A stretch of 64,000 bases of DNA from Pogonophryne albipinna (Eukaryota > Chordata > Actinopteri > Perciformes > Artedidraconidae): positions 21,788,867 through 21,852,866 of the forward strand of contig CM053243.1 in assembly GCA_028583405.1 (NCBI GenBank). The letters run 5' to 3'. The notes under the pieces are model-generated. The model was given only the letters and a program-made list of their open reading frames with translations. It was not told the origin of the DNA and made no database searches. This document shows positions 38,440 to 64,000 of this stretch, one piece after another; position 1 is the stretch's first letter; each line of letters opens with the position of its first letter. The position numbers and the translations under genes were made by a program.

Positions 38440-41400
38440 ATGTCAGCTGGTTTTGATGTGAAGCAGTGGAAACAAGCATATGGGCATCTTGGAGACTTCT
38501 TGTGCAAACATCACAGTGAGTCAAAGGAGAACATAATGACATTTCACCTCCTGATTTAGAATTTTACCATCTTATTTTCTTTTCAGAAGAGCTGTCCCGG
38601 ACTAAGAGGTAACATTTGATCTTTGTTTCTCTATTTAAATACTTTTTTCATGGCTTGTTATATATAAAACAAAAGCAGTGAGCTAAAATGTAAATACAGA
38701 CATAATTTAACCATGTCATCTATTTTTTATTAACTATACAATATACATTGTTAGCATTGGATATTTGTGTTGTGCTCTTCTTGAAAACATGTTATTCAAC
38801 ACGGTATTGCCACCATAATGGCTTTTTGGGAGCTAATAAACATCACATTTTTCAATGTCATTGTAGGATGACACCCACTGCGTCCATGTAAACATGCAAA
38901 GCAGTCAGATCTGGAGAGTAGTCATTGTCTGTTTCAATTTGAATTTTTCTTTCTACTCTGGGTTTATTGCTTTTTGACCTAACAATGAAAGTAGAGATAT
39001 GTAAAACATTTGATTTTCATTATAAAATCAGGTCATGTAGAAACATCTCCAGGGATTCAGGAGAAAAAAGCACAATGTCTGACGGCAATGATGGTAAGTG
39101 TTGCAGTTACTTTGTTCTTATATCAAACAAATATTTACAGAACATTATTTTTATTTACATACACTTCTGTGCATAAATATGTGCTAACCAATCTTAAATC
39201 AGCTGGTAGTGGAACAAGGGGTGTGCTCGAGGACAATAATGACACAGGAGGATTCTCTGAACATGAACTCCTTGACATCATGTATAATGCCTGTAACACC
39301 TCCAACACAGGTAAACAGTAGTGTGTTGATTTGAACAAAAATACATTGAAATAAGCATATGACTGTGTATCATGGCTCCTGCGTCCCTCTCATCATCAGG
39401 AGAGGTGTTGGCCTCCACCATGCTGCAGTACCTGCAGACCATGACCACTCAGAGTCCGGAGCAGGACCGACTGGCGGCCCTGCGGCGGCTGCTCGACCCG
39501 GACTGTCAGGACCCTCATGTGAGCAGAGAGACTTTCCACTCCATCATGAGGGAGTGGATCGCACAGTGCAGCCAGGACAGGTGAGATACTCATCAACTGG
39601 TTCATAACTTAATCTGGATTTAGAAACTACCTTTAAAATAATTGACAACCTTGACATTGGTAAACGTTGTCCTCTCAATGTGTTCCATTTTCATTAAATA
39701 CCTGAAAATCTAGAAGACGTAAAAGCATCTGTACTGTCATATTTATAACAATCTTAATAATCTACATCATGTTGTAAAATGCAATCACCAATGCATTTCA
39801 TAAAGAGCAAAACATTTCAGTGAATACAAAAGTCTTTTTTCAGCTGTATAACAATGTGCTAAGTCTATATTTCGGGTTCACTGTGTTACTTATTTCTCAG
39901 AAATCACTTTCCCTCCCCTCACATTGTCTAGCAATATATCTCAGTGATAATTATCGTATAAAAAGTGTTTTGTTAATTCAATATTTTATTAATCAGCATT
40001 TTCCATTATGTGGGAACTAATCCTAACTCCTCCTGTGTTTCAGTTCTGATTTGGACAGCACTCATGTATCTTGGCCTGACTCCTCTAAAGTCCCTGTAAA
40101 TGGTAGGCAGTTAATGTTTTGTTCACACTTTTGAGAAACATCCCAATCACATTAAACAAAGTTTTTAATAAACCAGATTTTCTTTCAGGACTGGATTTCT
40201 CTGCTGCCTCTCCAGAAAGCCACCAGTGTCTATGGTTTGTTATCTCCCTTCTTTAATCTCTGCATGTTACCTCCTGTAATCAACGTGTTGTCGTTCTTCA
40301 CCACACACTGTTTGTTGCTGCAGTGATGGAAAAGACCTGTTGGGCACGGTGACTGAACTGAAGCACGCTCACAGAAAGCTGAGTGAGCAGAACAGCAGCC
40401 TGCTGAGGACGGTGGCTCAGTGTGAAGACGTCAACCTGCAGCTCTCTCTGGAGGTCACTGAGCTGCGAGCAAAGCTGACCAGGTGAAGGATTAATACTTT
40501 CATGTTCTTTAAATTAAAGAACTTTCTTCATTCATTTAACTCCAGTAACAGTTTGTAGGATTAAACTGTGTATGTTGACCAAAGCACTTCATTGTCTCCT
40601 TCAGTTTCATTATTTCTTGTAATCCTTATGGTGTATACTTCCCTCACAAACCGTAACACTAACTATCATCTGTAACAAAACAGAGAACAAAAATGTACGT
40701 CTTACATTAAAGATCCCATATACACAATAATACATTTATTTCAGACTTAAGGCAACATTTTTTAAAAACCTGACACATTTGAGTGAAATTTCTCTAAGCT
40801 ACTGGCAGATAAATAGTCAAATAAATCAAACATTATCTACTACAAATAAAGTGAACAATTTATACTGCAGCAAATTGCCGAAAAAAATATTTGATCAGTG
40901 TCTCTGCCTGGCCATCTCTTCTGTCGTGCACATAGTTTAAAAAACGTAAACATGAAATGGTATTTTTATACCCTGGCCTGTTATATTTTATATTATGTTG
41001 TAGAACCAGACCAAAACAATAACGATGTAAAGAAACTTTCTTATAAAGAAACTACAACACTTGACTTTTCCAATAACTAAATACTGGTTCAAAACCATTA
41101 TAAAATCTCGGTTCATACTCTTCTTGTATATTTGGGTGTTTTTTGTGAGTAGAGGTGAATAAAACAATAAGCTGTGATGTGTTTCTGTTTGTGGTGTGCA
41201 GTGCTCAGCGGTCAGCAGTGAGAGCCAGATCCCAGACAGAAGAACTGGAGGAGACCCGCCGGGCCTTTAAAGAGGCTCAGGAGAGGGCCAGCCGCACCCA
41301 GAGCAGCTGCACCAAACTGGTACAACACACAATGAACCATCTCCCAGTGACCTTCTCAGTTACATTTTTCATGGCAAATATTTAAATGTAAATCTATTAT

Positions 41401-44400
41401 CATTTTCAGAGCAATGAGATTGAATGCCTGAAGGTTCACATCAGGAGGCTTGAAGACAAGGTAACGTAGATCTTAATGTACGTCCAAAATGTAGGCACCT
41501 TAAAGTTGTTATTCACCAACAAAGGATTGCACAGCAACATTTCAATTGTAGAGCGTTATTCTCCACATTTTCTTTTAACAAATGATCATCTGTGAGGTTT
41601 TAGTTACCTGCTGCAGAGCACTCCTCTCCTGGGCCTTGTACTATACTCGCCAGTTTGTAATCTTCTCAGTAAGGATACTGCTGCTCTGTACAAGTTGACT
41701 TGGCAGGGGGACTTTGCCGTCATGAGTTTCCTCTAATAATGAAGTTGTTTCTGAGCTTTCTTAACCAAGGTAGTGAGATGTGAGAAAACTATGTCTGGTT
41801 GTTTGTGAGGCTGATTCCCAGGAACCATAAACTGTTTACTAGCTTAACCTTAACTACTACTCTACTGTTGATTTGCTCTTGATATGAATGCTCATTGCTG
41901 TTTCTAATCCAGTGGATAATGGATCTAAAAAAGGGTGATTGTTTTTTCCTTTTGTCCTCACAGAATGAGAAACTGACCTTTGAAAGGACGTGTTCTGAAG
42001 ATAGTCTCACAAACTCAGGAAGGCCAACACTGAGCTAAGGGTAGGAACAGATCAGTAAGACACTTTAGTGTTTGTCTATGTGTATTGTGTTTTAATTGAG
42101 GTTTAAACATCTAAATGTTCACAGGCCGAACTTGAGGAAACCCTGGTTATGTTGACACTGAGAGACATAGAAATTGCAAAGGTTGGTCTATCTGGGTATT
42201 TTCAACATAAAATATCAGTCAACGTTTTATTTTGTATCTTAACTTTACCTTCAAATGTTCCTGTGTAGAAAGACATTCTCATGGATAAGATGAAGAACTG
42301 TCACATGGAGAATCACAGCATGATTGAGGTACGTATTTGTCCTAAAGTAAAGACAAACCAGCCGCATTTGAATATGGTTCTCTATGAGAGGGAACAAATG
42401 TAACCTTATTTGACCTCTAATACCATTGAGTAGAGGAGAGACATTATGTTAAATCATGAAAAGAGGAAACTAGTATTAAGCATGTAAAAGTTAAGCAAAG
42501 TTATCAGCTTCCTAATGCGAGAATTTAAAACAAAACTTGATTTATTTCGGCAAAGTTATGAATGTCTGGAATTTTCTTGTTTTATTAAAAGGTTTCTGCT
42601 GTTCGTGTTGTTCACCACATAAACTGTGTTCTGGTTTTGTAGGGTCTGCAGTCAGAGATGGTTAAGTTACAGAACCATTCACACCAAGTTCTTTTGAGGT
42701 ACTAAACATGTTCACATCTGCATTTCTTCTACGAAACTAACAACACTTAAAAGGTCACCTATTATGGAAAATCCACTTTTCATGTCTGGTATACATACAC
42801 ATGTGTCCCCCTCTGTGTAAAGAGATTCTGAAAGTTTCAGGAAATAAGATTCGCTCACTTTTTGTCCTGATCCATTTATATAAAAAACCTATCTGAAAAT
42901 CAGATTTTGGCCACTTTATGATGTCATAACGATTAGCCAATCACCAACCAAGGTAACCCCCCCCCACCCCCCACCTTATCACCTGAATCTCCTCCGTAGA
43001 GCACCATTGTGTTCTTTTAACCAAATATCTCTCAGAGGGGCGTGGGGAGTGGCTCCTTATTTTCAATCGAAAGTAACAGACAGAGAATCAGCACTTTTGA
43101 AACAGGGCTGAAACAGAGGGGTTTATGGGATGCTGCAATGCATGATCTGTATGATTTGGAGCCAAACACTTCAGAGACATGTTTGTATATATCTGAGACC
43201 TATAATAAAGTCATGAAAAACCAGTATGATAAGGGGACCTTTAATGTCCCATTAAAACCCATTTTCCATAATTTAAAGAACATTTCCACACAATAGGCAG
43301 ACAATTGTTTTCATGTAATGTAACACAAGTGAGGGTTTTCCGTCTGTTCCTGGCAGGTATGACAGACACTGTATCAGTCCTCAGAGTCTCAGCCGAGACC
43401 CTCCAAACCACCGCTCTCTGCAGAGCGAGATGCACGATATGCAGCAGGTAGAAGCACACGCTAAACTGCAGGTTATCTTTACATGGTGCTGATATTCCAT
43501 CTCATGTGCCCGTTACTGCCCTTTGTCTGCAGCAGCATCACGACTTAAGCCTCTCGTCCCTGCAAACACACAGCGATGATATTCAGAGCATCATCCACAA
43601 GATGAAGTCTGCAGAAATTGCTCATCTTCTGCACAATAAGTATCCTGAGAGGGTGAGGAGAGAGTCAAGAAGATGATAATTATGACATGCGCTAACATGT
43701 ATGTGTATAAATCTCTTTGGTGTCTTCTCTCACACGCAGGACTCCGCTCCTGTAGAAACACAGGAGAGGCCTCGTCCTCAGCGCCAGCAGCAACAGGCAA
43801 GCATCAAGCAGCAGCTTGTCAATGTGTATGTGAGTTTTTTACCTCTCTTTCTCCTGTTATGGTAACAGACTGGATTTGGTTGATGTTAGTCTCTGTTCTT
43901 CTGAGAAGCTTTCTCTGGCTATTAAAAGAGGGTGTCTGGTTTTGTCAGTGTATTTATGGGCATCTCCGTTACGCAACCCATAGGATTTACTATCTTCTGC
44001 ATGTTTGACTCTATCGGGCATAAGTGCAGTTTTAGTACCCCTTGGTAGCTACAGTCATAACAACGTGTAAAAGAGATGTTTATAAAGCTGGGATGGTGGT
44101 TTCAGGCTGCAGGAGCTGGAGCTGCAGAAGTGTGTGTGGGAGGAAAGAGGGGAGAAGGTGGAGGAGCGGAGGAGAGCCTGGGAGAAGGAGCAAAAGCAGA
44201 GCCAGACGGAGAGCCAGACTCAGATGCAGGACGCCAAGAAGGTGGCTGTGGTTAACTGGTGGAAAGCCCACAGCGTGGAGGGGGCTAAGGCCCGGACCAA
44301 AGACCCTCAGCCGGGCCGGGAGGTCTCCGAGACACGAGCAAAGCTTCAGCAAGCAGAGCAGACCATCAGTGATATGAGGGAGCAGATCTGCCTCCTGCAA

Positions 44401-45846
44401 GCTTCTGTAAGATCTGCACAGGAGTGTGTCACCGAGCAAAAGAAGCGCAGTCTTTATATCAACAAGGGAACCAACACTGAGAGAGAGGAGCCAGGCAGAG
44501 CCGTGGAGAAGGTCGTGAAGGATCAGAGGGATGCAGCCGTGGCCACAGGAGATTACAGGTGGAGCTTCAGAGCAGGAGCAAACCCAACTCAGGGTGACCG
44601 CAGAGACGGCCTCCTGAAGGACGCTCAGGAGGATGGAGGTGATGGTCAACAGCGCCCTGGAGACCGCTGAGCTGGTGAGAGAAAGCGAGCAGAGGGTGGG
44701 CCAGGTGAGAGAGAGGATGGAGAGCATCACCCTGAAGGTGGAGGAGGCTCTGGAGCGAGCAGCCGACTCTGACCAGAAGCTGAACAATCTGGAAGGCCAA
44801 GAGTGGAGAAAAAGATCAAACTCAGGTTTGTCCGTCTGTGTTAAATATCTAGGTTTTGCTTTCAAGAGAGTAATAGTGACATTTAATTATAGTTTTTAAT
44901 TTTAATTCTGAAATATCAAGTTTAGAGTACAAGTATGTTGATCTGAAGGAATGAATGCCTGGACTGGATATTATATTTTGTATTACATACAATTTTAATG
45001 AAATAGAGCAGAAAAGTTTATATGAAACCATCAAATTACAACAACATCTAATTTATAGTGGAAATAAAACCTGCCAGAATAAATCATACTGACTTTGAGT
45101 TGTAGTGATAAATAGAACAATGTGTTCTCTGAGCTGCAAATTTGGTAAAACATATTTTTAACATTAAGCAATAATAAATATTGTTTTGATAAAACATAAA
45201 TTATGTTTTATCATTTGGCATAAAACCCTGTGACTCATTAATACCAAATGATTTTTAATCCCAGCTCCTCTTCACAAGGTGGCATTTTGTCCATCAAGTT
45301 CAAAAATGTATTATTTCATTTGTGTCATTTCCATTGAACAAGGAGCCAAACTATTCAGTATTTGAAATAAAATAGCAGATGGCCCCCACAAGGGGTCATC
45401 TGACGGGCCCTTATGTTGGGAACACTGTTGTAACGAAGTGTGGCATTAATAGAGGTTTAAAGGAGCTTTTCAATGATAACATGATCTTTGGCCCTCAAAC
45501 AAAAGTAAATAAGACTTTCGACATTACATTTATAGATTGGAGTTGGAGTACTTATTAAAGTACTTGTGTAATAATAGTGATTTCATATGTTCAGTATAAT
45601 ATACATTTGAGCTATTTGACAGTTAAAACATATGATGTTTACTAGTTTGATGTAAGGCAATACTCAAAAAGTTCACTGTGTCTGTACTTTTCTCAAGTCT
45701 CCAGGTCTCAGTGTACCAGCTGATCCTGGAACAGACGTCACTGTCTTTGAGGCTGAGTCTGACGTGGAGCCTGCAGGCGGAGACTGGGGCTCCTCCATCT
45801 CCTGTGATCCCAGGAGTAAGTGAGCCTCTGCAGCTCCCCATGAATG
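38440..45846 (+). CDS. irag1: EF-hand-like/coiled-coil protein of the KASH5-LRMP-IRAG type, probably irag1 (mrvi1)
   Basis: Likely ER/nuclear-envelope adaptor. Exons: 38440-38515 (ATG, MSAGFDVKQWKQAYGHLGDF), 38587-38608, 38867-38887, 39032-39093, 39203-39310, 39400-39580, 40044-40102, 40189-40234, 40324-40482, 41202-41319, 41410-41460, 41964-42040, 42125-42181, 42269-42328, 42643-42698, 43357-43447, 43533-43652, 43740-43825, 44106 to about 44826, and perhaps about 45697-45846. Exons 5-6 form an EF-hand-like module (LLDIMYNACNTSNTGEV then FHSIMREWIAQC) like that of KASH5; exons 9-15 are coiled coil (LRKANTELRAELEETLVMLT). One base is missing near 42010, giving an early stop, and the frame shifts again around 44560-44620. 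Splice phases agree elsewhere. The gene name rests on synteny with CTR9; the C-terminal membrane part was not found. Confidence 0.6.
42751..43240. mobile_element. Short inverted-repeat element at a TTAA-like target
   Basis: Left end AAGGTCACCTATTATGG follows TTAA (42747-42750). The right end GATAAGGGGACCT precedes TTAA (43241-43244), so the ends are inverted copies apart from small changes. The TTAA sites suggest a piggyBac-type MITE. It includes a C-rich run at 42958-42971. Located in an intron of the + strand gene. Confidence 0.45.
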
Positions 45847-47703
45847 GTAAGGACGCTGCATTACAGTGTTGTCAGGGTTATGGGGAACACTGTGGGATGA
45901 ATTAAGAGCAACTTCCTTTTCATATGGTAACCCCTCAGGATGTCTGAAAATAGACACAGACGATATTTACACTGCACACAACAGCTGGTACAGTGAGGAG
46001 GAGGAGGAGGAGGAGGAGGAGGAGGAGGAGGAGGAGGAGGAGGAGGGAGGAGGAGGAGGGAGTGCGTGTTATTTAATAAAGGGGGCCATGGGGAAAATTA
46101 GGGGAACCGAGAATGTTTTTTTATGTAAACACAGTGAGGATAAGTATTTTTAGCTACATCGCTTTTTCACTTTGTTTTTGTGAGTTATAGGTTTCCATTG
46201 TGGTCCGAGCCCACTTCACATTTACATCTGAATTTTTTGAAACCGATGAGAAATATGTAAAGCACTTAAGGCCCAGCATTCAAAATGTTACCTTTTCTTT
46301 GACTATTTTTATACAATTGTTTTTATCTAATACTATTATTAATAAATATTAGATAAAAACAACAGAACAGTAAATTGCATTCAGCGCCCATACACTGTGC
46401 CCTAGCTATTGTACAGAATAAATAATAACAGGTATGATATCATTCCAATGTACACTATTGGACAGTAACAATTATTCAGTTTAAAGGGATTAGTCAATAT
46501 GTATGAATAAAAAGTAATAGCATAGCAATTGAAATGTTAATGAATTAATTGTATAAAGGAATACGAACAACTTCTAGCCCATTTTCTTTTGATTGCAAGT
46601 TTTGATATAGTTTAATATATTAAGGAATTCTTATTTTGCTTTATTGATGAAAAGTTATATGCATTTTTTTTCATCTTGTCATCTCTTAACAAAAGAATGA
46701 ATATGTATATTTGGGAAAATGTCAAACTATTCCATCAAAAACATTGCTAAGATCAATTTTATGGAAAAGTTAACTATTTTATAAACTCTATTAAACTGTT
46801 AATTACAAAACATCAAAAACACAACGTCTTCAGAGCCTTTAAACTAGCCCTTTGGGACGCCTTATTCTGTTCATGTTCCTCCGAAGCTGCTGGCTGTCCA
46901 GCAATCATTTTGCCATTTCGGCACATATTTCCAAATACTCATCATGTTGAATTACGTTCTTGGTCAATTGAAGGGTCATTATTTTCCTAACTCTTCAGGA
47001 AAGGTCATGGCACATATTTCCAAAATCTGCTTCCCTAAGAAAGAGTTCCTTGATGGCTCAGAAGGCCGAAGTCTTATACTGAATGCTATTGTTTATTTTA
47101 GAAGAGTTTGGAGCATGTTGAAGTTGCTGAGAACCAGTGGGTGGCCTCAGAGCGGGAAATTATATTTTATATGAACAGAACAGTAGTCGTCTTCGTGTCA
47201 GCTTGTTTGTTTATTTTATGGTCTTCTGTAATAAGTTCACATTATCCAGTGTTGGCATGGGCTTTGCTAACCAAATGAAGCTGCAGCCACATCACGAAAA
47301 GCTGGCAGCCGGCTGACATTTTATGTTTATATGACATTGCTGTCATAAAATGTGATATTTACACTGTCAGTTTGATGATACTGTACATCAAGATATAGAC
47401 GGTGTATGGTTGAATCGAGTCATTATGAATGAGAGGAAGGTTTCATTTCATTTGGACAACTCCCCACATACATGCAAGCTAGCAGTCAACATTACCTCAA
47501 CAATACTGTTCTTTAATCATTTTTCAGGGAAAACAAATGTTACCTAGCATCAATATGATTTAAAAGTGCCAGATGTTCACCCAAAGGATTTACTTGTTAT
47601 CCCTGCACGCCTTAATGTTAAGCTGGAGCAGGCAACTTTGGAGAAACCGACAAGAGTAAACTGGATTTTGAAAGTATCCAACCTCCATAATCGTAGTCCC
47701 TCA
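45847..47703. other. Intron or spacer; GAG microsatellite, no clear exon
   Basis: A (GAG)n tract at about 45995-46060 encodes poly-Glu in an open frame preceded by ccctcag and IDTDDIYTAHNSWYS. That frame might be a real acidic exon, but it may equally be a microsatellite in an intron. The remainder is AT-rich without recognisable genes. Confidence 0.45.
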
Positions 47704-47711
47704 CTCTAGGC

Positions 47712-48316
47712 CAGGGGTGTCAAACTCAAGGCCCGGGGGCCAAATCCGGCCCGCGACTTCATTTTATGTGGCCCCACAAGAGCATGCAAAGAATATAATA
47801 TGTTTATTATACGGTTACATGCTACTCTACAGAAGCACGTTGCCCGTAAACGACATGTCCGCACAATGCATCTCAAATTTGACTTTTCTCAGAATTTGAC
47901 TTTTTTCTTCAACATATGCATTTTTTCTCAGAATTTGATTTTTTGTCTTAGAATTAGCCTTTTCTCAAAATGACTTTTATTTTTTTATTTCACTTCTCTT
48001 TTTCAAAATGTCACTTCTGTTTTTTGTTTTTCCAGAACGTGGCTTTTCTTTAAAATGATATTGTGACATTCTTACTGAAGAGACTTGCAATTATTTGGCC
48101 CTAGACTTCTGCTTTCAGACGTAGTTAATTATGAAGTTATTACCCTATCCGATAATAATCCAATGCAGAGGCAATAATGTAATATAATACATTATTTTAT
48201 ATATATTCAATATTTATATATGTATATTTATATAATCTTAAAGTTACAACCAGGCCCTTCGAGTGCAACCATAATGCTGATGTGGCCCCGTGATGAAATT
48301 GAGTTTGACACCCCTG
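47712..48316. mobile_element. hAT (Charlie-like) MITE, perfect 8-bp TSD
   Basis: The ends CAGGGGTGTCAAACTCAAGG and GAAATTGAGTTTGACACCCCTG-type inverted copy are flanked by CTCTAGGC on both sides (47704-47711, 48317-48324). 605 bp with no coding capacity; the interior has repeated cagaatttgac units. Confidence 0.88.
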
Positions 48317-48324
48317 CTCTAGGC

Positions 48325-52916
<4,592 letters not shown>

Positions 52917-53916
52917 NNNNNNNNNNNNNNNNNNNNNNNNNNNNNNNNNNNNNNNNNNNNNNNNNNNNNNNNNNNNNNNNNNNNNNNNNNNNNNNNNNNN
53001 NNNNNNNNNNNNNNNNNNNNNNNNNNNNNNNNNNNNNNNNNNNNNNNNNNNNNNNNNNNNNNNNNNNNNNNNNNNNNNNNNNNNNNNNNNNNNNNNNNNN
53101 NNNNNNNNNNNNNNNNNNNNNNNNNNNNNNNNNNNNNNNNNNNNNNNNNNNNNNNNNNNNNNNNNNNNNNNNNNNNNNNNNNNNNNNNNNNNNNNNNNNN
53201 NNNNNNNNNNNNNNNNNNNNNNNNNNNNNNNNNNNNNNNNNNNNNNNNNNNNNNNNNNNNNNNNNNNNNNNNNNNNNNNNNNNNNNNNNNNNNNNNNNNN
53301 NNNNNNNNNNNNNNNNNNNNNNNNNNNNNNNNNNNNNNNNNNNNNNNNNNNNNNNNNNNNNNNNNNNNNNNNNNNNNNNNNNNNNNNNNNNNNNNNNNNN
53401 NNNNNNNNNNNNNNNNNNNNNNNNNNNNNNNNNNNNNNNNNNNNNNNNNNNNNNNNNNNNNNNNNNNNNNNNNNNNNNNNNNNNNNNNNNNNNNNNNNNN
53501 NNNNNNNNNNNNNNNNNNNNNNNNNNNNNNNNNNNNNNNNNNNNNNNNNNNNNNNNNNNNNNNNNNNNNNNNNNNNNNNNNNNNNNNNNNNNNNNNNNNN
53601 NNNNNNNNNNNNNNNNNNNNNNNNNNNNNNNNNNNNNNNNNNNNNNNNNNNNNNNNNNNNNNNNNNNNNNNNNNNNNNNNNNNNNNNNNNNNNNNNNNNN
53701 NNNNNNNNNNNNNNNNNNNNNNNNNNNNNNNNNNNNNNNNNNNNNNNNNNNNNNNNNNNNNNNNNNNNNNNNNNNNNNNNNNNNNNNNNNNNNNNNNNNN
53801 NNNNNNNNNNNNNNNNNNNNNNNNNNNNNNNNNNNNNNNNNNNNNNNNNNNNNNNNNNNNNNNNNNNNNNNNNNNNNNNNNNNNNNNNNNNNNNNNNNNN
53901 NNNNNNNNNNNNNNNN
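52917..53916. other. Assembly gap of exactly 1000 N
   Basis: The round length indicates a scaffold gap of unknown true size. Open frames spanning it are meaningless. Confidence 0.99.
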
Positions 53917-62818
<8,902 letters not shown>

Positions 62819-62941
62819 CTTGGCCACAGTGATATCCACTTTGAGTCAGAATGATTACAAAATATATACAAAATCTCCAACAGCCCGTTGTCTGTTGATG
62901 GCTACTTCATGCTTCCGACAGGAAACACACGGTGCAACGAA
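62819..62941. promoter_or_regulatory. Divergent promoter, copy 2
   Basis: Counterpart of 37919-38041, between the ctr9 ATG and the + strand gene. Confidence 0.45.
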
Positions 62942-63347
62942 AATGGTGTCCGGGCAAGTTGATGGGGACAGAGTGTTCCTCCTGGAGGTGAATACATGTT
63001 GTCTTTTCCTGAAAACACGGTTAAGAACATTACTAAGAGATCAAATATGTTCATGTAAATATATACAGCATCTTCAGGATTACTTTAGTGAGTTTGTTGA
63101 AAACCGAACAGATTCTCTATGAATTTATTTCAAATAAAACTATGTAGCTCAAAGTTTCAGCAGCAGAAAATGTACAAAATGTACTCCCATTTTCAAAATC
63201 TGGTAGAAATGTTTTGCAGGCTGCATTTTTTTATGTTAAACTGGTTAAGCTTAATATAAATCTATTATACTGCTTTATTGTCACAGACTACAGGGATGAG
63301 GTGACTGAGGTGGGGGAGGAGGATTGGGAGAGAGGGTGCTGGGGGGG

Positions 63348-64000
63348 ATGTCAGCTGGTTTTGATGTGAAGCAGTGGAAACAAGCATATGGGCATCTTGG
63401 AGACTTCTTGTGCAAACATCACAGTGAGTCAAAGGAGAACATAATGACATTTCACCTCCTGATTTAGAATTTTACCATCTTATTTTCTTTTCAGAAGAGC
63501 TGTCCCGGACTAAGAGGTAACATTTGATCTTTGTTTCTCTATTTAAATACTTTTTTCATGGCTTGTTATATAATAAACAAAAGCAGTGAGCTAAAATGTA
63601 AATACAGACATAATTTAACCATGTCATCTATTTTTTATTAACTATACAATATACATTGTTAGCATTGGATATTTGTGTTGTGCTCTTCTTGAAAACATGT
63701 TATTCAACACGGTATTGCCACCATAATGGCTTTTTGGGAGCTAATAAACATCACATTTTTCAATGTCATTGTAGGATGACACCCACTGCGTCCATGTAAA
63801 CATGCAAAGCAGTCAGATCTGGAGAGTAGTCATTGTCTGTTTCAATTTGAATTTTTCTTTCTACTCTGGGTTTATTGCTTTTTGACCTAACAATGAAAGT
63901 AGAGATATGTAAAACATTTGATTTTCATTATAAAATCAGGTCATGTAGAAACATCTCCAGGGATTCAGGAGAAAAAAGCACAATGTCTGACGGCAATGAT
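63348..64000 (+). CDS. irag1: First exons of the EF-hand/coiled-coil gene (copy 2, partial)
   Basis: ATG at 63348; exons 63348-63423, 63495-63516, 63775-63795 and 63940 to the window end. It encodes the same MSAGFDVKQWKQAYGHLGDF start. The small indels that differ from copy 1 lie just 5' of this ATG and would break a longer frame, which favours this ATG as the start. The rest lies outside the window. Confidence 0.55.

Overview
This window looks like ray-finned (teleost) fish nuclear DNA. The genes have many short exons with GT-AG introns, and the introns and spacers are full of fish-type LINEs, hAT elements, a solo LTR and long GT/AC microsatellites. No prokaryotic or organellar genes are present.

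Layout. 1-13.4 kb is repeat-rich spacer: a decayed L2/CR1-type LINE (93-2147), a hAT transposon carcass (5462-6947), LINE tails, and a few exon-like segments I cannot name. 13.5-21.2 kb is a complete eif4g2 (DAP5/NAT1) gene on the + strand: a 5' UTR exon, 20 coding exons, a long 3' UTR and an AATAAA. It appears to start at a GTG codon, as in other vertebrates. 22.0-23.1 kb is a LINE remnant split by a solo LTR. 23.9-37.9 kb is ctr9 (Paf1 complex) on the - strand in 22 coding exons, with introns stuffed with hAT elements, a LINE and two copies of one MITE. From about 38.0 kb on the + strand, head to head with ctr9, lies a gene for an EF-hand-like plus coiled-coil protein of the KASH5/LRMP/IRAG type. 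Its position and orientation fit irag1 (mrvi1). The order and orientation (eif4g2 and ctr9 tail to tail, ctr9 and the next gene head to head) match what I recall of human 11p15 EIF4G2-CTR9-MRVI1. 46-52.9 kb is mostly intron or spacer with microsatellites, a telomere-like repeat patch and another hAT element.

At 52917-53916 there are exactly 1000 Ns. After them, 53917-64000 repeats 29024-39092 almost base for base, including every intron and transposon. The repeat carries ctr9 coding exons 1-12 and the first exons of the next gene. Copy 1 has single-base indels inside ctr9 exons (one makes a premature stop), while copy 2 keeps those exons open. Joining copy-2 exons 1-12 to exons 13-22 of the first contig gives 3387 nt, a clean 1129-codon frame. 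The simplest reading is a false duplication: an overlapping or haplotypic contig placed after an arbitrary-size gap. A real, very recent tandem duplication is not excluded.

The two housekeeping genes work in general gene expression. eIF4G2 acts in non-canonical translation initiation in the cytoplasm, and Ctr9 is the TPR scaffold of the Paf1 elongation complex in the nucleus. The third gene is probably an ER or nuclear-envelope adaptor. No undescribed defence or gene-cluster system is apparent; the most notable items are the conserved non-AUG start, the duplicated block and the density of intact-ended hAT insertions in ctr9 introns.
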